This document shows positions 33,065 to 33,948 of a DNA stretch of 33,948 nucleotides, one piece after another. The DNA lies in contig JAEUQQ010000460.1 of the NCBI GenBank assembly GCA_016789685.1, positions 1 through 33,948 of the forward strand, read 5' to 3'. Source of the stretch: Acidobacteriota bacterium (GTDB lineage Bacteria > Acidobacteriota > Vicinamibacteria > Vicinamibacterales > JAFNAJ01). The translations under genes were made by a program, and so were the position numbers. Numbering within the stretch: the stretch's first letter is position 1; every line of letters starts with the position of its first letter. Below the pieces are notes generated by a model. The model was given only the letters and a program-made list of their open reading frames with translations. It was not told the origin of the DNA and ran no database searches.

Positions 33065-33948
33065 ATGCGGGTTCTTGCTTCTGCACTTGTCGGCCTCTGC
33101 CTCGTCGCGGGATCCGCGTCCGCGCAGGCGCCCCGGCCAGGACCAACGCCGATCGTGTCGCCCGAGATCCTGCCCGACGGGCGTGTCACCTTCCGCCTGC
33201 TCGCGCCCGAGGCCACCAGCGTGTCGGTCACCGGCGACTGGCCGGGCGGCATCGAGAGCACGACCACGCCGATGGTGAAGGACGCCGCGGGCATCTGGTC
33301 GGCGACGATCGGCCCGCTGGCGCCGGAGTTCTGGATCTACACGTTCAGCGTCAACGGCGTGACCACGCTCGATCCCCGCAACGTCAACACGCGGCGCAAC
33401 ACGACCCGGATCGAGAACACGCTGCTCATCCCGGGCCCGGCGTCGTCCGACTACATGGTGAATGCGGTGCCGCACGGCACGGTGTCGTTGCAGTGGTACG
33501 CCTCGCCCACGGTCGACGCGACGCGGCGTGCTTACGTGTACACGCCGCCCGGCTACGAAAGCGGACGCGACCGCTACCCGGTGATGTACCTGCTGCACGG
33601 CGGCAGCGGTGACGAAGACGCGTGGTCGTCGTGCGGACGCGCCACGCAGATCCTCGACAACCTCATCGCGCAGGGCAAGGCCGCGCCGATGATCGTCGTC
33701 ATGCCCAATGGCAACACCACACGCATCGCGTCGCCCGACCTGGTGCCGGCGCCACCGGCGCTACCGGCCAACCAGGATCCCGGCAGGTTCCGCAAGTTCC
33801 CCGAAAGCCTGGTCAACGACCTCGTCCCGTTCATCGACGCGCACTACCGCACGCGTGCGGATCGCGACCACCGCGCCATCGTCGGCCTCTCGGTCGGTGG
33901 CGCCCAGACGATGTACGCGGCGTTCAATCACCTCGACCTGTTCGCATG
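33065..33948 (+). CDS. Secreted CE1-like esterase with E-set domain (esterase 5), partial
   Basis: The frame starts at the ATG at 33065 (GGGAG six bases upstream) and is open to the right edge; 294 residues are visible and the C-terminus with the catalytic Asp and His lies outside. A short Sec signal (MRVLASALVGLCLVAGSASA/Q) is followed by an E-set, CBM48-like domain (about 30-105; [40 protein letters not shown]), then [45 protein letters not shown] and Ser276 in GLSVGG. Closest in layout to esterase 3. Its position behind the LytTR regulator with a matching binding box suggests it is the direct output of that system. Confidence 0.9.
   Translation, partial: MRVLASALVGLCLVAGSASAQAPRPGPTPIVSPEILPDGRVTFRLLAPEATSVSVTGDWPGGIESTTTPMVKDAAGIWSATIGPLAPEFWIYTFSVNGVTTLDPRNVNTRRNTTRIENTLLIPGPASSDYMVNAVPHGTVSLQWYASPTVDATRRAYVYTPPGYESGRDRYPVMYLLHGGSGDEDAWSSCGRATQILDNLIAQGKAAPMIVVMPNGNTTRIASPDLVPAPPALPANQDPGRFRKFPESLVNDLVPFIDAHYRTRADRDHRAIVGLSVGGAQTMYAAFNHLDLFA

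Overview
The window is GC-rich chromosomal DNA from a Gram-negative bacterium. It looks like an acidobacterium of the Vicinamibacteria (Luteitalea-like) type. The basis is a roughly 1200-residue TonB-dependent receptor with an N-terminal carboxypeptidase-regulatory-like domain, many Tat- or Sec-exported hydrolases, an SGLT-like sodium symporter and a LytS/LytTR pair. This assignment is inference from gene content; no rRNA or tRNA gene was seen.

Layout. 1-1608 (minus): hybrid histidine kinase running off the left edge. 1826-2580 (minus): a small ORF translationally coupled to an HXXEE-family membrane protein. 2734-4235 (plus): type I DAHP synthase with an overlapping small membrane protein. 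4287-6526: a small accessory patch holding a 5'-truncated MutS-type ATPase, an intact AbrB/PIN (VapBC) toxin-antitoxin pair, and a Phd-type antitoxin whose PIN toxin survives only as a C-terminal scrap. 6614-7714 (minus): Tat-exported TIM-barrel sugar-phosphate-isomerase-like protein. 8076-9365 (plus): cytoplasmic HELTH zinc-peptidase-like protein. 9388-11435 (minus): OmpR-type two-component system, divergent from 11579-12721 (plus), which fuses PepSY-type membrane helices to a Tsx-like outer-membrane barrel. The intergenic region between them holds two CTGAAG-N5-CTGAAG/A boxes.

12791-30600 is an almost 18-kb run of genes, all on the minus strand. In transcription order it holds two tandem type-B carboxylesterases, a TonB-dependent receptor with a strong terminator, an SSS symporter, an 80-residue membrane protein, a third type-B carboxylesterase, three CE1/enterochelin-esterase-like hydrolases with N-terminal E-set (CBM48-like) domains, an exported amidohydrolase, and a fourth CE1-like esterase. 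To its right lies a plus-strand LytS-type kinase and LytTR regulator (30954-32923), followed by a fifth CE1-like esterase cut by the right edge (33065 onward).

The most striking signal is a 30-bp element present twice, at 30817-30846 and 32928-32957, with 26 of 30 positions identical. It is a direct repeat of GTTACGA and GTCACGA with a 20-bp period, as expected for a LytTR regulator. One copy precedes the kinase-regulator operon and the other precedes the fifth esterase, each exactly 107 bases before the start codon and each followed by a TANCCT -10-like hexamer. The reading offered here is a LytTR-controlled locus in which exported esterases strip ester groups from a plant-type polysaccharide or aromatic ester, with products imported by the TonB receptor and the sodium symporter. 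The substrate is not known from sequence.
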